Assembly: GCA_963784425.1 (NCBI GenBank)
Contig: CAWARM010000011.1
Location: 868,001-932,000, forward strand
From: SHZL01 sp963784425
Lineage (GTDB): Bacteria; Pseudomonadota; Gammaproteobacteria; Xanthomonadales; SZUA-36
Direction: 5' to 3'
DNA length: 64,000 nt
In this document: one piece after another, positions 35,762 through 44,876 of the stretch
Layout of the letters: every line of letters starts with the position of its first letter
Position numbering within the stretch: position 1 is the stretch's first letter
Program-made: the position numbers and the translations under genes
The notes under the pieces: model-generated
What the model was told of the DNA's origin: nothing
Databases searched by the model: none
The model's input: the letters and a program-made list of their open reading frames with translations, nothing else

Positions 35762-36765
35762 GCCAGCGGGCGCAACCCTGCAGCGGATCGGATGGTTTGC
35801 ATGAAAGGCGTCGCAAATGTTCTGGCCTTGGCCGCACCGGCATGTAATTCTGCTTCGATCTTTTCCGGCTGAGCAACCAGGCTGTCATACCGCTCCCTTG
35901 CGGCAGCAAGCTCGGCGTTAATCAGCTCGAAGGTCTTCTGCTTGGCATCGCCCCAGGCAATACCCTGGCGATAGGCCTCGCTCATCTCTTCTCTTTGCGG
36001 CGGTGATGCAAACGCGGCAAAAAGTGCGTACAGGGCAGAATCTGCAGAGTCTTTTGCCTGGCCAGGCTCCAGCGAGTTGGTCTGGATTTTCATGATGGCT
36101 TTGCGCAATTGCTTTTCTGGCAGCCAAAGGGGAATGGTATTGTTGTAGCTTTTCGACATCTTGCGTCCATCAAGCCCGGGCAGGACCGCCACGTGCTCAT
36201 CGACCACTGCTTCGGGCAATACAAACAATTCCCCGTAGTGGTGGTTAAAACGCTGGGCTATATCCCGCGCCATCTCAAGATGTTGAACCTGGTCGCGACC
36301 CACGGGAACTTCGTTGGCTTTGAACATGAGGATATCTGCAGCCATCAACACCGGGTAGCTGAACAATCCCATGGTGATGCCAAAATCCGCGTCCTCGCCC
36401 GCATCCAGGTTCTCCTGCACTGCGCCTTTGTAAGCATGGGCGCGATTCATCAGGCCCTTGGCCGTGGAACAGGCCAGAATCCAGGTCAGCTCAGGAATTT
36501 CCGGGATATCCGACTGCCGGTAAAAAACGGCGGTGCTGGTATCGAGTCCCAGTGCCAGCCAGGTGGCGGCGATTTCCAGGGTCGACTGGCGGATCAGGTC
36601 GGGGTCCTGGTTTTTGACAAGAGAGTGCAGGTCCGCGAGGAAGTAATAAGAACTCACTTGCGGATTATGGCTCGCCTGAATCGCCGGCTTGATGGCGCCC
36701 ACATAGTTTCCCAGGTGCGGCGTGCCCGTGGTCGAAATGCCTGTCAATACCGTGCGTTTTTTCAT
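35758..36765 (-). CDS. trpS: Tryptophanyl-tRNA synthetase
   Basis: Class I synthetase, 335 aa. The HIGH-equivalent motif is TGTPHLGNYVGAIKP and the KMSKS motif is GRKMSKSYNNTIPLW. Other conserved parts are YYFLADLHSLVKNQDP, MGLFSYPVLMAADIL and VPVGRDQVQHLEMARDIAQRFN. The stop overlaps the next small membrane-protein gene. The 223 nt upstream hold a cluster of hairpins described separately. Confidence 0.96.
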   Translation of the reverse strand: MKKRTVLTGISTTGTPHLGNYVGAIKPAIQASHNPQVSSYYFLADLHSLVKNQDPDLIRQSTLEIAATWLALGLDTSTAVFYRQSDIPEIPELTWILACSTAKGLMNRAHAYKGAVQENLDAGEDADFGITMGLFSYPVLMAADILMFKANEVPVGRDQVQHLEMARDIAQRFNHHYGELFVLPEAVVDEHVAVLPGLDGRKMSKSYNNTIPLWLPEKQLRKAIMKIQTNSLEPGQAKDSADSALYALFAAFASPPQREEMSEAYRQGIAWGDAKQKTFELINAELAAARERYDSLVAQPEKIEAELHAGAAKARTFATPFMQTIRSAAGLRPLA

Positions 36766-36868
36766 TCTAAGGGTTTGCCCATGAATTTCAGGAAGGCGCT
36801 ATTCTACGGTAAAGGCAGAACCGAATTCGACCGCTCACCGGCTGCAGCTTGCAATGTCGGCTTCTCTA

Positions 36869-37020
36869 GGGAAACTCTGATTTATTCAGAGTTTCCGTGG
36901 CACATGGATGTGCCACCATTTTTAATGATTGCAACTCATTGAAAATGAAGCCAAACAAAAATCACACTTTTTGTTTGGCGTGCTCTGATCATTCATGGAT
37001 GAATGATTCAGAGCTTCCCT
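36869..37020. repeat. Cluster of five stacked palindromes
   Basis: Reading left to right: a palindrome with 11-bp arms (GGAAACTCTGA, TTTAT loop, 36870-36896); GTGGCACAT/ATGTGCCAC (about 36897-36916); AATGA/TCATT (36924-36940); CCAAACAAAAA/TTTTTGTTTGG (about 36951-36978); and an imperfect GCTCTGATCATTCAT palindrome to 37014. The first and last units carry the dispersed CTCTGA repeat core in the pattern of terminal repeats. The last unit encodes the C-terminus and stop of the next minus-strand gene. Confidence 0.75.
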
Positions 37021-37678
37021 GTTTGTGATATTCCTTCACGGGCCCGGGGCATTTACGTCTTTCCGCGGCACTGGCCAACTCAGAACCGCTGCCTTCTGCC
37101 AGTCCGCGCAGGCACAGCATCATATCCGGCATGTCGTGGCTCAAAGTTCTCCGCACCAGCCAGCGGGGAACGGGGAAGTTCGGTTGCAGTGTAAGCGTGT
37201 GGCGCAACAGGACTCCGTCCGGCAATGAAATGAAATCCCAGGAGCCCTGAAAGGTCTTGAGGTTGCCGCTTTTGAGCTTCAATTGCATGCTTTGAAAAGG
37301 CGTGCGAAAGACCTCGAAGGTATAATCAATGCGTGGGGATGCCCAACCCTTATCCACAATCTGCCGGATCAGCGCGTAGTCGCCACGATCCTCCAGAACC
37401 TCGCAATACTCCAGCCCATCCACCCAGGACATGGCGTAATCGCAGGAAATAATAATCGCCCAGATCCGCTCTACCGGGGCACGAACAAACAACAGTATGC
37501 TTGCAGCAGCTCCGTTGGCATCTTCCACATCCTTGTTCAATATCCAGTCACCCGCCCGCAAGCGCGCCATGCTGGCCGCATCCGGCAGTGCAAACCGGGC
37601 GTCATCAGAGCCCAGGCTCGCGTCTGGAAGAACCCCTAACGTGAGTGCCAGGCCCAGCAAGCATCCAGTCCACTTCAT
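36989..37678 (-). CDS. Secreted START/polyketide-cyclase-like protein
   Basis: Protein of 229 aa; the ATG at 37678 is preceded by GGAG at eight bases. The signal peptide (CLLGLALTLGVLPDASLG) is followed by a SRPBCC/START-like domain: RAPVERIWAIIISCDYAMSWVDGLEYCEVLE, then IRQIVDKGWASPRIDYTFEVF and FISLPDGVLLRHTLTLQPNFPVPRWLVRRTLSHDMPDMMLCLR. Such folds bind hydrophobic ligands. Divergent from oxyR. The last residues (SESFIHE) are encoded in the palindrome cluster, so the original C-terminus may have been altered by that element. Confidence 0.75.
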   Translation of the reverse strand: MKWTGCLLGLALTLGVLPDASLGSDDARFALPDAASMARLRAGDWILNKDVEDANGAAASILLFVRAPVERIWAIIISCDYAMSWVDGLEYCEVLEDRGDYALIRQIVDKGWASPRIDYTFEVFRTPFQSMQLKLKSGNLKTFQGSWDFISLPDGVLLRHTLTLQPNFPVPRWLVRRTLSHDMPDMMLCLRGLAEGSGSELASAAERRKCPGPVKEYHKQGSSESFIHE

Positions 37679-37739
37679 CTGGTGCACTCCATTATCATAC
37701 TCAAATTGAATCACATCTCCATTTCTAATATGAATGACC

Positions 37740-37745
37740 TATAAT
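37740..37745 (+). promoter_or_regulatory. -10 element of oxyR promoter
   Basis: A perfect TATAAT lies seven bases before the oxyR ATG at 37752. No good -35 hexamer is spaced correctly, so the transcript would be nearly leaderless, or the promoter depends on an activator. Confidence 0.35.
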
Positions 37746-37751
37746 GCACGC

Positions 37752-38654
37752 ATGAACCTGAGAGCCCTGCAGTATTTTGTTACCTTGGCAGACCTCAAGC
37801 ACTTCAGCAAGGCCGCCGAGGCGTGTTTTGTCAGTCAGCCCACACTCAGCACACAGATTAAAAAACTCGAAGAAGAACTGGGTATTCAACTGATCGAACG
37901 CTCGCCGCGGAACGTCATGCTCACCGCAGCCGGCGAGGAAATCGCCACCCGCGCTCAGCGGGTCCTGACCGATATCGAGCAGATTCGGGTGGTGGCGCGA
38001 CGCGGCAGCAACCCGGCCAAAGGCTCCCTGCGCCTCGGCCTGTTTCCCACCCTCGCCCCCTACCTGCTGCCCCACATCGTTCCCAATCTGCGCGCCCGGT
38101 ATCCGCAGCTACACCTGCAACTTGCCGAAGAAAAGACCAGCGATATTCTGCACCTTCTGCAGCGGGGCTCCCTGGACGCCGCGCTGCTGGCGCTGCCGGT
38201 GCCCAGCACAGATCTTGAAATTGAAATCCTGTTCCATGAGCCATTTGTCGTCGCGTTACCGAGCCAGCATAAGCTGGCTGGCAAGAAGCAAATCGAACTC
38301 GGCGATCTGAAGGGAAGCGAGTTGCTGCTACTCGAAGACGGCCACTGCCTGCGCGAGCATGCATTGGCAGTATGCGCTCTCGCAGGCGCACATGAACGCG
38401 TTGATTTTCATGCCACCAGCATGGAAACACTGCGCCAGATGGTGGCGGCCGAAGTGGGTATCACCCTGATGCCAGTGCTGTCCATCAAACCACCGATCGC
38501 GGAAACGAACAACCTCGTCATCCGGCCCTTTTCCGGCAGTGCGCCATTCCGCACCATTGCCCTGGTATGGCGCAGCAGTTCCGCGCTGGGGCCTTTTCTG
38601 CGTGAATTGGCCGAAAGTTTCAGGAAACTGCCGAAGGGCTTGCTAGTGCCCTAG
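37752..38654 (+). CDS. oxyR: Hydrogen peroxide-sensing LysR regulator OxyR
   Basis: LysR-family activator of peroxide defence, 300 aa from the ATG at 37752. The N-terminal winged helix-turn-helix reads MNLRALQYFVTLADLKHFSKAAEACFVSQPTLSTQI. The redox cysteines fall at positions 199 and 208 with this start, in LLLEDGHCLREHALAVCALAGA, exactly as in E. coli OxyR. The effector domain continues with TSMETLRQMVAAEVGITLMP, a conserved OxyR segment. Divergent from the START-like gene. No catalase or ahpC is adjacent, so its regulon lies elsewhere. Confidence 0.94.
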   Translation: MNLRALQYFVTLADLKHFSKAAEACFVSQPTLSTQIKKLEEELGIQLIERSPRNVMLTAAGEEIATRAQRVLTDIEQIRVVARRGSNPAKGSLRLGLFPTLAPYLLPHIVPNLRARYPQLHLQLAEEKTSDILHLLQRGSLDAALLALPVPSTDLEIEILFHEPFVVALPSQHKLAGKKQIELGDLKGSELLLLEDGHCLREHALAVCALAGAHERVDFHATSMETLRQMVAAEVGITLMPVLSIKPPIAETNNLVIRPFSGSAPFRTIALVWRSSSALGPFLRELAESFRKLPKGLLVP

Positions 38655-38693
38655 CCCGGCTCTCCTGCCCCCGAAAGACACAGGCCAGGGCTT

Positions 38694-39659
38694 TCAGAAA
38701 TCCAGTCCTTCAAGCAGGCTTTGTGCTTCGTCCGGACCATCAGGCACATCAGCGAACAAGGGAGTGGACAGATAGCGCTCACCCGTGTCGGGCAGCATGA
38801 CCACGATCACGGACCCCGGCGCGGCCTCGTTGGCTATTTTCAGGGCGGCAGCAAAGGTTCCGCCCGAAGAGATGCCGCAGAATATTCCCTCCTGTACCGC
38901 TAGCGCCTTTGCCGTGCTGATGGCCTCATCGTCCGTGACCGGGACATTTCGATGTGCCACCTTGCGGTCCAGCGTGTCCGGCAGGAAGTCCGGAGTCCAG
39001 CCCTGGATCTTGTGTGGCGCCCATTCTTTTCCAGCCAGCAGGGCAGCACCCGCCGGCTCGGTGGAAATAATCTGCACGTCCGGCCGCGCCAGCCGGATCA
39101 TGTGGCCAGCTCCACTGATGGTCCCCCCGGTGCCGTAGCCGCTGACGAAGTAATCCAGCCGGCGACCAGCAAAATCACTCAATACTTCAGGCCCCGTGGT
39201 GTTGCGGTGGTAGGCAGGATTGGCCGGATTCTCAAACTGCTGCGTCATGAACCAGCCATGCCTGGCTGCCAGTGCCTCGGTTGCCTTGACCATGCCGGTC
39301 GCCCGCTTGGGCGCAGGCGTTAGCACCACCCGCGCACCAAGAAAACGCATCAGGCGGCGGCGCTCAACGGAGAATGACTCCGCCATCACCGCAACAAACG
39401 GGTAACCGCGCACCGCGCATACCATGGCGAGGGCAATACCGGTATTTCCCGAAGTCGCTTCGACTACGGTTTGGCCCGGCTTCAAAACTCCGCGTTTTTC
39501 GGCATCAAGGATGATGCCCAGTGCCAGACGGTCTTTCACCGAGCCCATGGGATTGAAGGCCTCAAGCTTGGCATACATGGTGATGCCCTGAGGTGCCATG
39601 CGGTTGATCCGCACCACCGGAGTGTTGCCGATGGTTTCCAGTATGCTGTCGTAAATCAT
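38694..39659 (-). CDS. cysK: Cysteine synthase (O-acetylserine sulfhydrylase)
   Basis: PLP enzyme joining sulfide to O-acetylserine, 321 aa. The PLP lysine is in NPMGSVKDRLAL, the substrate loop is EATSGNTGIALAM, and the phosphate-binding loop is SGYGTGGTISGAGHM. The C-terminal stretch GISSGGTFAAALKIA is also typical. Length and motifs favour CysK over CysM, though the two are hard to separate by eye. It lies just downstream of cysG in the same direction (13-nt gap), next to other sulfate-assimilation genes and cysB. Confidence 0.92.
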   Translation of the reverse strand: MIYDSILETIGNTPVVRINRMAPQGITMYAKLEAFNPMGSVKDRLALGIILDAEKRGVLKPGQTVVEATSGNTGIALAMVCAVRGYPFVAVMAESFSVERRRLMRFLGARVVLTPAPKRATGMVKATEALAARHGWFMTQQFENPANPAYHRNTTGPEVLSDFAGRRLDYFVSGYGTGGTISGAGHMIRLARPDVQIISTEPAGAALLAGKEWAPHKIQGWTPDFLPDTLDRKVAHRNVPVTDDEAISTAKALAVQEGIFCGISSGGTFAAALKIANEAAPGSVIVVMLPDTGERYLSTPLFADVPDGPDEAQSLLEGLDF

Positions 39660-39672
39660 TTTGCGTTCCTTT

Positions 39673-41127
39673 TCATGCTGCTGATTTCAGTATTGCGCCA
39701 TCGCCAAACCAGTCGAGGTTACTCCCCAGCGCCGCGACCTGTCCAATGATAAGCAAGCCAGGTGAGTCCGGTCCAGCCTGAGCGGCCATCCGGGCCATGT
39801 TCTCTATCCTGCCATGCAAAACGAGTTGGGTATCCAGGCTACCGTCCACTACCAGGGCCACCGGCAAATCCGCACTGATCCCCGCCTGCAGAAGCTCTTT
39901 GCGAATGCCTGCGGCCTGGCGCACCCCCATGTACACCACGGTGGTCTTACCTGGCCCTGCAATACCGGCCCAATCAATCGCCGGGCAATTGGATTCCAGC
40001 GCCGATTCCTTGCCTGCGGACAGGTGGCCGGTTATGAAGGTCAGTGACTGCGCGTGATCCCTGTGCGTGAGGGGGATGCCGGCATAAGCCGCACAACCCA
40101 GGGCCGCGGTAATGCCCGGAACAACTTCGTAGGACACACCATGCTCCCGCAGATACTCCAGTTCCTCGCCGCCACGTCCGAAAATGAATGAATCTCCGCC
40201 TTTCAGGCGCACCACGTTTTTCCCCTTGTTTATCTCATTGAGCATGCATGCATGGATGTCGTGTTGGGTCAGGTGCGTTTTGCCGGCGCGCTTGCCGACG
40301 TTAATCCGGTCTGCATCGCGGCGGGCCAGGTCGAGTATTTCCTCGGAGACCAGTCCATCGTGCAGTATCACATCGGCCATGGCCAATACGTGCAGGGCCC
40401 GCAAGGTCAGCAGATCGGCGCGGCCCGGACCCGCTCCTACCAGGAAGACACGGCCCTCCTGGCGCGCGCGTTCCAGCTGATCAACGTGTTCGGCAATGGT
40501 AGCTTTGTCGATTTCCCGTCGCATGCAGTGACCAATGTCCCGGCGGCTTTGCAGGCTGAACGAACGCAAGCGCGCGTCACTTAATAATTTTTCCCAGAAT
40601 TGTTTGCGCCGTGACTGCGGCAAACGCTCCCGTGCCAACCGACGCAAATCGCCAGCCGCTGCCGCGACCTGACCCAGGCCCAGCGGCAACAGGGTTTCGA
40701 TCCAGGAGCGCAACCGCCGGGCCAGCACCGGCGCGCTGCCACCGGTGGAAATGGCCACCTGGACCGGGGATCGATCCACAACCGCTGGCGAAATAAAACG
40801 ACACAGCTTGAGATCGTCCACCACGTTGACCGGGACTGAGAGCTGTTCCGCATCCGCGAATACCCGGGAATTAAGTTGCTGATCGCCGGTCGCTGCGAAC
40901 ACCAGCCTTGCACCCTGGATCTGCGCTGGCTGATACTCACGTGCGACATGCAGCACGCTGCCTGCCGCTATCCAATGACTGAACCGGGCGTTGATCTCCC
41001 GCGCCACGATGTGAACCTGCGCGCCCGCCTTGATCAGTGACCGGGCTTTGCGCTCAGCTACGTTACCGGCACCGATGAGCAGTACCTTCTGGCCGTGCAA
41101 GTCCATGAAAATTGGAAAATAACGCAT
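39673..41127 (-). CDS. cysG: Siroheme synthase CysG (multifunctional)
   Basis: Makes siroheme, the cofactor of CysI, from uroporphyrinogen III. 484 aa in two modules. The N-terminal CysGB half is an NAD-dependent dehydrogenase/ferrochelatase: LIGAGNVAERKARSLIKAGAQV, then VNVVDDLKLCRFISPAVVDRSPVQVAISTGGSAPVLARRLR. The C-terminal CysGA half is a SAM-dependent methyltransferase: VFLVGAGPGRADLLTLRALHVL, VRLKGGDSFIFGRGGEELEYL and YVEVVPGITA-like VVPGITAALGCAAYAGIPLTHR. Divergent from cysB, with a palindrome between them. The same tetrapyrrole branch also feeds heme d1, needed by NirS in this window. Confidence 0.95.
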   Translation of the reverse strand: MRYFPIFMDLHGQKVLLIGAGNVAERKARSLIKAGAQVHIVAREINARFSHWIAAGSVLHVAREYQPAQIQGARLVFAATGDQQLNSRVFADAEQLSVPVNVVDDLKLCRFISPAVVDRSPVQVAISTGGSAPVLARRLRSWIETLLPLGLGQVAAAAGDLRRLARERLPQSRRKQFWEKLLSDARLRSFSLQSRRDIGHCMRREIDKATIAEHVDQLERARQEGRVFLVGAGPGRADLLTLRALHVLAMADVILHDGLVSEEILDLARRDADRINVGKRAGKTHLTQHDIHACMLNEINKGKNVVRLKGGDSFIFGRGGEELEYLREHGVSYEVVPGITAALGCAAYAGIPLTHRDHAQSLTFITGHLSAGKESALESNCPAIDWAGIAGPGKTTVVYMGVRQAAGIRKELLQAGISADLPVALVVDGSLDTQLVLHGRIENMARMAAQAGPDSPGLLIIGQVAALGSNLDWFGDGAILKSAA

Positions 41128-41198
41128 AAAACCGCCTCCACGGAATTACATGGATAATAGACAGCGCAAAGCCATAAAAGAAATACGTGTTCTTTCTG

Positions 41199-41223
41199 CC
41201 GTTATAACCCTGTGTTATAACGG
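41199..41223. promoter_or_regulatory. Perfect inverted repeat between cysG and cysB, candidate LysR/CysB operator
   Basis: CCGTTATAAC and GTTATAACGG form perfect 10-bp arms around CCTGT, with T-N11-A symmetry inside. It lies 72 bp from the cysG start and 96 bp from the cysB start, so it could control both. Confidence 0.6.
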
Positions 41224-41318
41224 ACCAACAAAATCCGTACTTGTCTTGCCGCTACAGCATGCTTATGCTGCAAGCAGACTGGTACCTGCCCGCGCATAAT
41301 TGATCAGAGGCTCCCTGG

Positions 41319-42347
41319 ATGAAACTGCAGCAACTCCGTTACCTGGTGGCCATTGTCGATCACGGCATGAACATTACTGCCGCTTCGCAGAGCCTGTTCA
41401 CTTCACAGCCGGGCATCAGCAAGCAGTTAAAAATGCTCGAAGACGAACTGTCCCTGCATTTGTTTGTACGCAAAGGAAAAAGCCTGGAGTCCCTGACCGA
41501 TGCCGGCAAGGAAGTCGTGCGACGGGCGCGCAAGATTCTCAATGAAGCGGAAAACATTCGCGCCATGTCCAGGGAATTCGCCGGACGATTCCAGGGCGAA
41601 CTGGTGGTCGCCACCACCCACACCCAGGCCCGTTATGTACTGCCTGACCTGCTGGAGGGTTTTCAGCGCAAGTTTCCGGGTATCGCGATCAAATTACACC
41701 AGGGCACCTCGGACCAGATCGCGCGCCAGGTGCAGGAGCAGACAGCCGATTTTGCAGTGGCATCAGGCCATAGCGAATTATTCGATGATTTGCTGACGTT
41801 GCCCATTTATCACTGGGAACGAATCATCGTTGTTCGCAAAGATCACTCGCTGGCTGCAGTAGAGCGAGTTTCCCTCGCCGACCTCGCAAGCTTTCCCATC
41901 ATCAGCTATACCCACAGCTTTGATGCGGGCTCCGATCAGTCCAAGGCGTTTGCCACAGCGGGTGTCGAGCCGAACGTGGTGTTTTCGGCTGAAGACCCGG
42001 ATGTGATCAAGAACTATGTGCGCAAAGGCATGGGTGTTGGCATCATTGCCTGCATGGCCTACGATCGCGAGCGCGACTCGGACCTGGTCGCCATCAATGC
42101 AAACCGCCTGTTTCCCAGTTGCACGACATGGATAGGTTTTCGCAAGGACCGATTCCTGCGGGACTACATGTACGCATTTCTGGAGTTGATGATACCTGGA
42201 GTTGAGCGGCATAAAATCGATGAAATCATTGCAGACCCGAAGCATGTAGCAGGTGCTTCATACGGCAAGTCGCTGTCTGCCCTGAATCTTCACCCGAACA
42301 TCGGCAACCGCTTTTCGACTTGCTGCAAAGGCGCATTCAACCTGTAG
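41319..42347 (+). CDS. cysB: LysR regulator CysB
   Basis: Activator of sulfate assimilation responding to N-acetylserine, 342 aa. The DNA-binding domain MKLQQLRYLVAIVDHGMNITAASQSLFTSQPGISKQLKMLE is close to the classic CysB sequence. The effector domain contains VVATTHTQARYVLPDLLEGFQRKFPGI, including the Thr residues that bind inducer or sulfate, and YTHSFDAGSDQSKAF. All sulfur genes needed for a CysB regulon (cysK, cysG, cysH, cysI, cysJ) surround it. Confidence 0.95.
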   Translation: MKLQQLRYLVAIVDHGMNITAASQSLFTSQPGISKQLKMLEDELSLHLFVRKGKSLESLTDAGKEVVRRARKILNEAENIRAMSREFAGRFQGELVVATTHTQARYVLPDLLEGFQRKFPGIAIKLHQGTSDQIARQVQEQTADFAVASGHSELFDDLLTLPIYHWERIIVVRKDHSLAAVERVSLADLASFPIISYTHSFDAGSDQSKAFATAGVEPNVVFSAEDPDVIKNYVRKGMGVGIIACMAYDRERDSDLVAINANRLFPSCTTWIGFRKDRFLRDYMYAFLELMIPGVERHKIDEIIADPKHVAGASYGKSLSALNLHPNIGNRFSTCCKGAFNL

Positions 42348-42390
42348 TCAAAGCCCTCTAACAGAACCCACGGAACAACTCTTGCGTCAG

Positions 42391-43152
42391 TTATGACGCG
42401 ACACGCCGGAATCGTTCCGGTTCGTGCAAGCCACATTCCCTGACCAGGCCAAAGAACCGCGTATCCTGTGCTGACATTCCTTCTGTCAGGGGATGGCTGG
42501 TGTGGCGGTCACCTATGGACACATAGCCCTGGTCCCACAAAGGGTGATAAGGCAGGTCATAGGCTTTCAAGTATTCGTGCACATCGCGATCACTCCAGTC
42601 CGCGATCGGACTGACCTTGACTGCAAGCCCGTGCCGCTGTAATACAGCGAGATCCTGGCGAGAGTCGGACTGCACGCGCCGCAGGCCGCTGAACCAGGTG
42701 CCGACCTGCAATTCCTCCAGGGCCCGCTCCATGGGTTCAATTTTGTTCATCTGGTTGTACTGACGAATGCCTTCCGGACCTTGCTCCCAACGACGGCCGA
42801 AACGCTTCTCCTGCCATGCCGGACTGATCCTGGGGCGGTACACCCTCAGTTGCAGGTCCAGCCGCTCAACCAACTGGTCAATGAACTCATAGGTTTCATC
42901 AAACAGGTAGCCGGTATCGATCAACACCACCGGCATCATGGGGCGGAACCGGGTCACGAGGTGCAACATCACGGCTGACTGCGCACCGAAACTGGACGTC
43001 ACAATGGCATTGTCCGGCAAGAAATCCAGCGCCCATTGCACGCGCTCATTAGCGTCCATTTTCTCCAGGCACGGCTTGACCGCCTCCACCTGTGAGTTGC
43101 TCCAGGCCTGGCCCGGTTCCGGGATGCAAAGATTCAAACCTGTTGCTTTCAT
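42391..43152 (-). CDS. cysH: Phosphoadenylyl-sulfate (or adenylyl-sulfate) reductase CysH
   Basis: Thioredoxin-dependent reductase releasing sulfite, 253 aa. It has VTSSFGAQSAVMLHLVTRFRPMMPVVLIDTGYLF (PP-loop), TWFSGLRRVQSDSRQDL and KVSPIADWSDRDVHEYL. The catalytic cysteine is in the C-terminal ECGLHEPERF. The paired cysteines (CC...CxxC) that bind a [4Fe-4S] cluster in APS reductases are absent, so PAPS is the likely substrate. It overlaps the cysI stop (ATGA) as third gene of cysJIH. Confidence 0.93.
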   Translation of the reverse strand: MKATGLNLCIPEPGQAWSNSQVEAVKPCLEKMDANERVQWALDFLPDNAIVTSSFGAQSAVMLHLVTRFRPMMPVVLIDTGYLFDETYEFIDQLVERLDLQLRVYRPRISPAWQEKRFGRRWEQGPEGIRQYNQMNKIEPMERALEELQVGTWFSGLRRVQSDSRQDLAVLQRHGLAVKVSPIADWSDRDVHEYLKAYDLPYHPLWDQGYVSIGDRHTSHPLTEGMSAQDTRFFGLVRECGLHEPERFRRVAS

Positions 43153-44876
43153 TGTTCGATCTCCCTCTGATCGATTCCCGCGCTCAGCAGGCTCTTGCGA
43201 TGCAAAAAATTGCCAAATGTCTCATTTTCCTCTCGGGTCGCAGCAAAGACGGCGAACAAACCATCCAGGATGCCCAGAATGTCCGCTTCCTGCGCGCTTT
43301 CGCGATACAGCATGTTCAACCGTGTGCCATTAAATGCCGCCCCAAGGTGCAAGTTGTATAAACCCGGCCCTTTACCCACCAGCCCGATTTCTGCCAGGTA
43401 GGGGCGCGCACACCCGTTCGGGCAGCCGGTCATGCGAATGGTGATGGCCTGCTCCTCCACGCCATGCGCTTCGAGCAGGGCTTCGATTCGCCCCACGAGC
43501 TCCGGCAAATAGCGCTCGCTTTCAGCCATGGACAGGCCACAGGTCGGAAAACCGACACAGGCCATGGAATGTAAACGCAATGGAGAGAGCCGGTTCCAAC
43601 TGTCCAGCCCATGCGCTTGTACCAGTTCATCAATCACCGCACGATCTTCGTCCGCAACGCCCGAAATCACGACATTCTGGTTGGGCGTAAGGCGCAGCTC
43701 ACCCTTCAGTATCCGGGCGATTTCACGCAAACCCGTCAGTTGTGTTGCACCCGCCCGGTCGGCAACCCGCCCGTTCTCGATGAACAGGCCCAGGTGCCAC
43801 AGCCCATCGCTGGTTTGCTGCCAACCGAGACGGTCGCCGTTGTGGGTCAATTCAAACGGCTTTTGCGCGGCGAGACGGAAGCCTGCCCGCGCTTCGAATT
43901 GCGTGTGCAACCAGTCCAGGCCGTTATCGTCCAGGGTGTATTTCAGGCGTGCGTGCTTGCGGCTGGTGCGGTCGCCGAAATCGCGTTGAATGGTGACGAT
44001 GACCTCGGTCACTGTCAGCACCTGTTCCCTGGTGCAAAACCCGATGACGTCGGCCAACCGCGGATAGGTTGCGGGGTCACCGTGCGTTGCTCCCATCCCG
44101 CCACCCACGGCGACGTTGTACCCGGCCAGGACATTGTTCTCAATGATGGCAATGAAGCTCAGGTCATGTGCGAACACATCCACATCATTGCGTGGGGGTA
44201 TGGCGAAAGACATCTTGAACTTGCGCGGCAGATAGGTTGGGCCATAAATCGGTTCGTGGTCGGGAGCCTCCTTTTTGTTGGCAAAGGCGGCCTCCGCGGT
44301 TCCCCCCACGCGTTTTTTGTCCAGCCAGATCTCGTGGTATGCCGTGGTATGCGGTGTAAGGTGGCGGCTTACCGCCTGCGCATCTGTACACACCTGCCGG
44401 TGGATGGCCGAAGCCTCTGGCAAAGGCGTACACATCACGTTGCGATTGACATCGCCGCAGGCGGCGATGGTGTCGAGTAATGAGTCGTTAATCCCGCTGA
44501 TTGTGGCCTTCAGATTCCTCTTGATCACACCGTGCAACTGGAAGGCCTGGCGGGTGGTCAGGCGGATGGTGCCATTGGCCCATTGTTGCGCAATCGCGTC
44601 CAGCGCCAACCACTGGCGGGGCGTGCATATTCCTCCGGGAACGCGGGCGCGGATCATGAACTGGTGATCGGGCTCCAGCATTTGCCGGCGGCGTTCCTCA
44701 CGATGGTCACGGTTGTCCTGTTGGTAAAACCCGTGAAACTTGCTGACGTGCGTGTCGTCCTCGGCAAGTGCGCCCGTGGCGCTGTCCGCCAGGCTTTGCA
44801 GCAGGGTTCCACGCAGGTAGTTGCTGCGCGCCTTTATCCCCTCAACCGGGGTCAACGCAGGCTTGGCATCACTCAT
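43149..44876 (-). CDS. cysI: Sulfite reductase hemoprotein CysI
   Basis: Beta subunit reducing sulfite to sulfide with siroheme and a [4Fe-4S] cluster, 575 aa from the ATG at 44876. Conserved parts: IRARVPGGICTPRQWLALD, IRLTTRQAFQLHGV, CGDVNRNVMCTP, YLPRKFKMSFAIPPRNDVDVFAHD and GGGMGATHG. Cluster cysteines lie in SMACVGFPTCGLSMAES and IRMTGCPNGCARPY. The ATG overlaps the cysJ stop (TGATG). Confidence 0.95.
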   Translation of the reverse strand: MSDAKPALTPVEGIKARSNYLRGTLLQSLADSATGALAEDDTHVSKFHGFYQQDNRDHREERRRQMLEPDHQFMIRARVPGGICTPRQWLALDAIAQQWANGTIRLTTRQAFQLHGVIKRNLKATISGINDSLLDTIAACGDVNRNVMCTPLPEASAIHRQVCTDAQAVSRHLTPHTTAYHEIWLDKKRVGGTAEAAFANKKEAPDHEPIYGPTYLPRKFKMSFAIPPRNDVDVFAHDLSFIAIIENNVLAGYNVAVGGGMGATHGDPATYPRLADVIGFCTREQVLTVTEVIVTIQRDFGDRTSRKHARLKYTLDDNGLDWLHTQFEARAGFRLAAQKPFELTHNGDRLGWQQTSDGLWHLGLFIENGRVADRAGATQLTGLREIARILKGELRLTPNQNVVISGVADEDRAVIDELVQAHGLDSWNRLSPLRLHSMACVGFPTCGLSMAESERYLPELVGRIEALLEAHGVEEQAITIRMTGCPNGCARPYLAEIGLVGKGPGLYNLHLGAAFNGTRLNMLYRESAQEADILGILDGLFAVFAATREENETFGNFLHRKSLLSAGIDQREIEQ

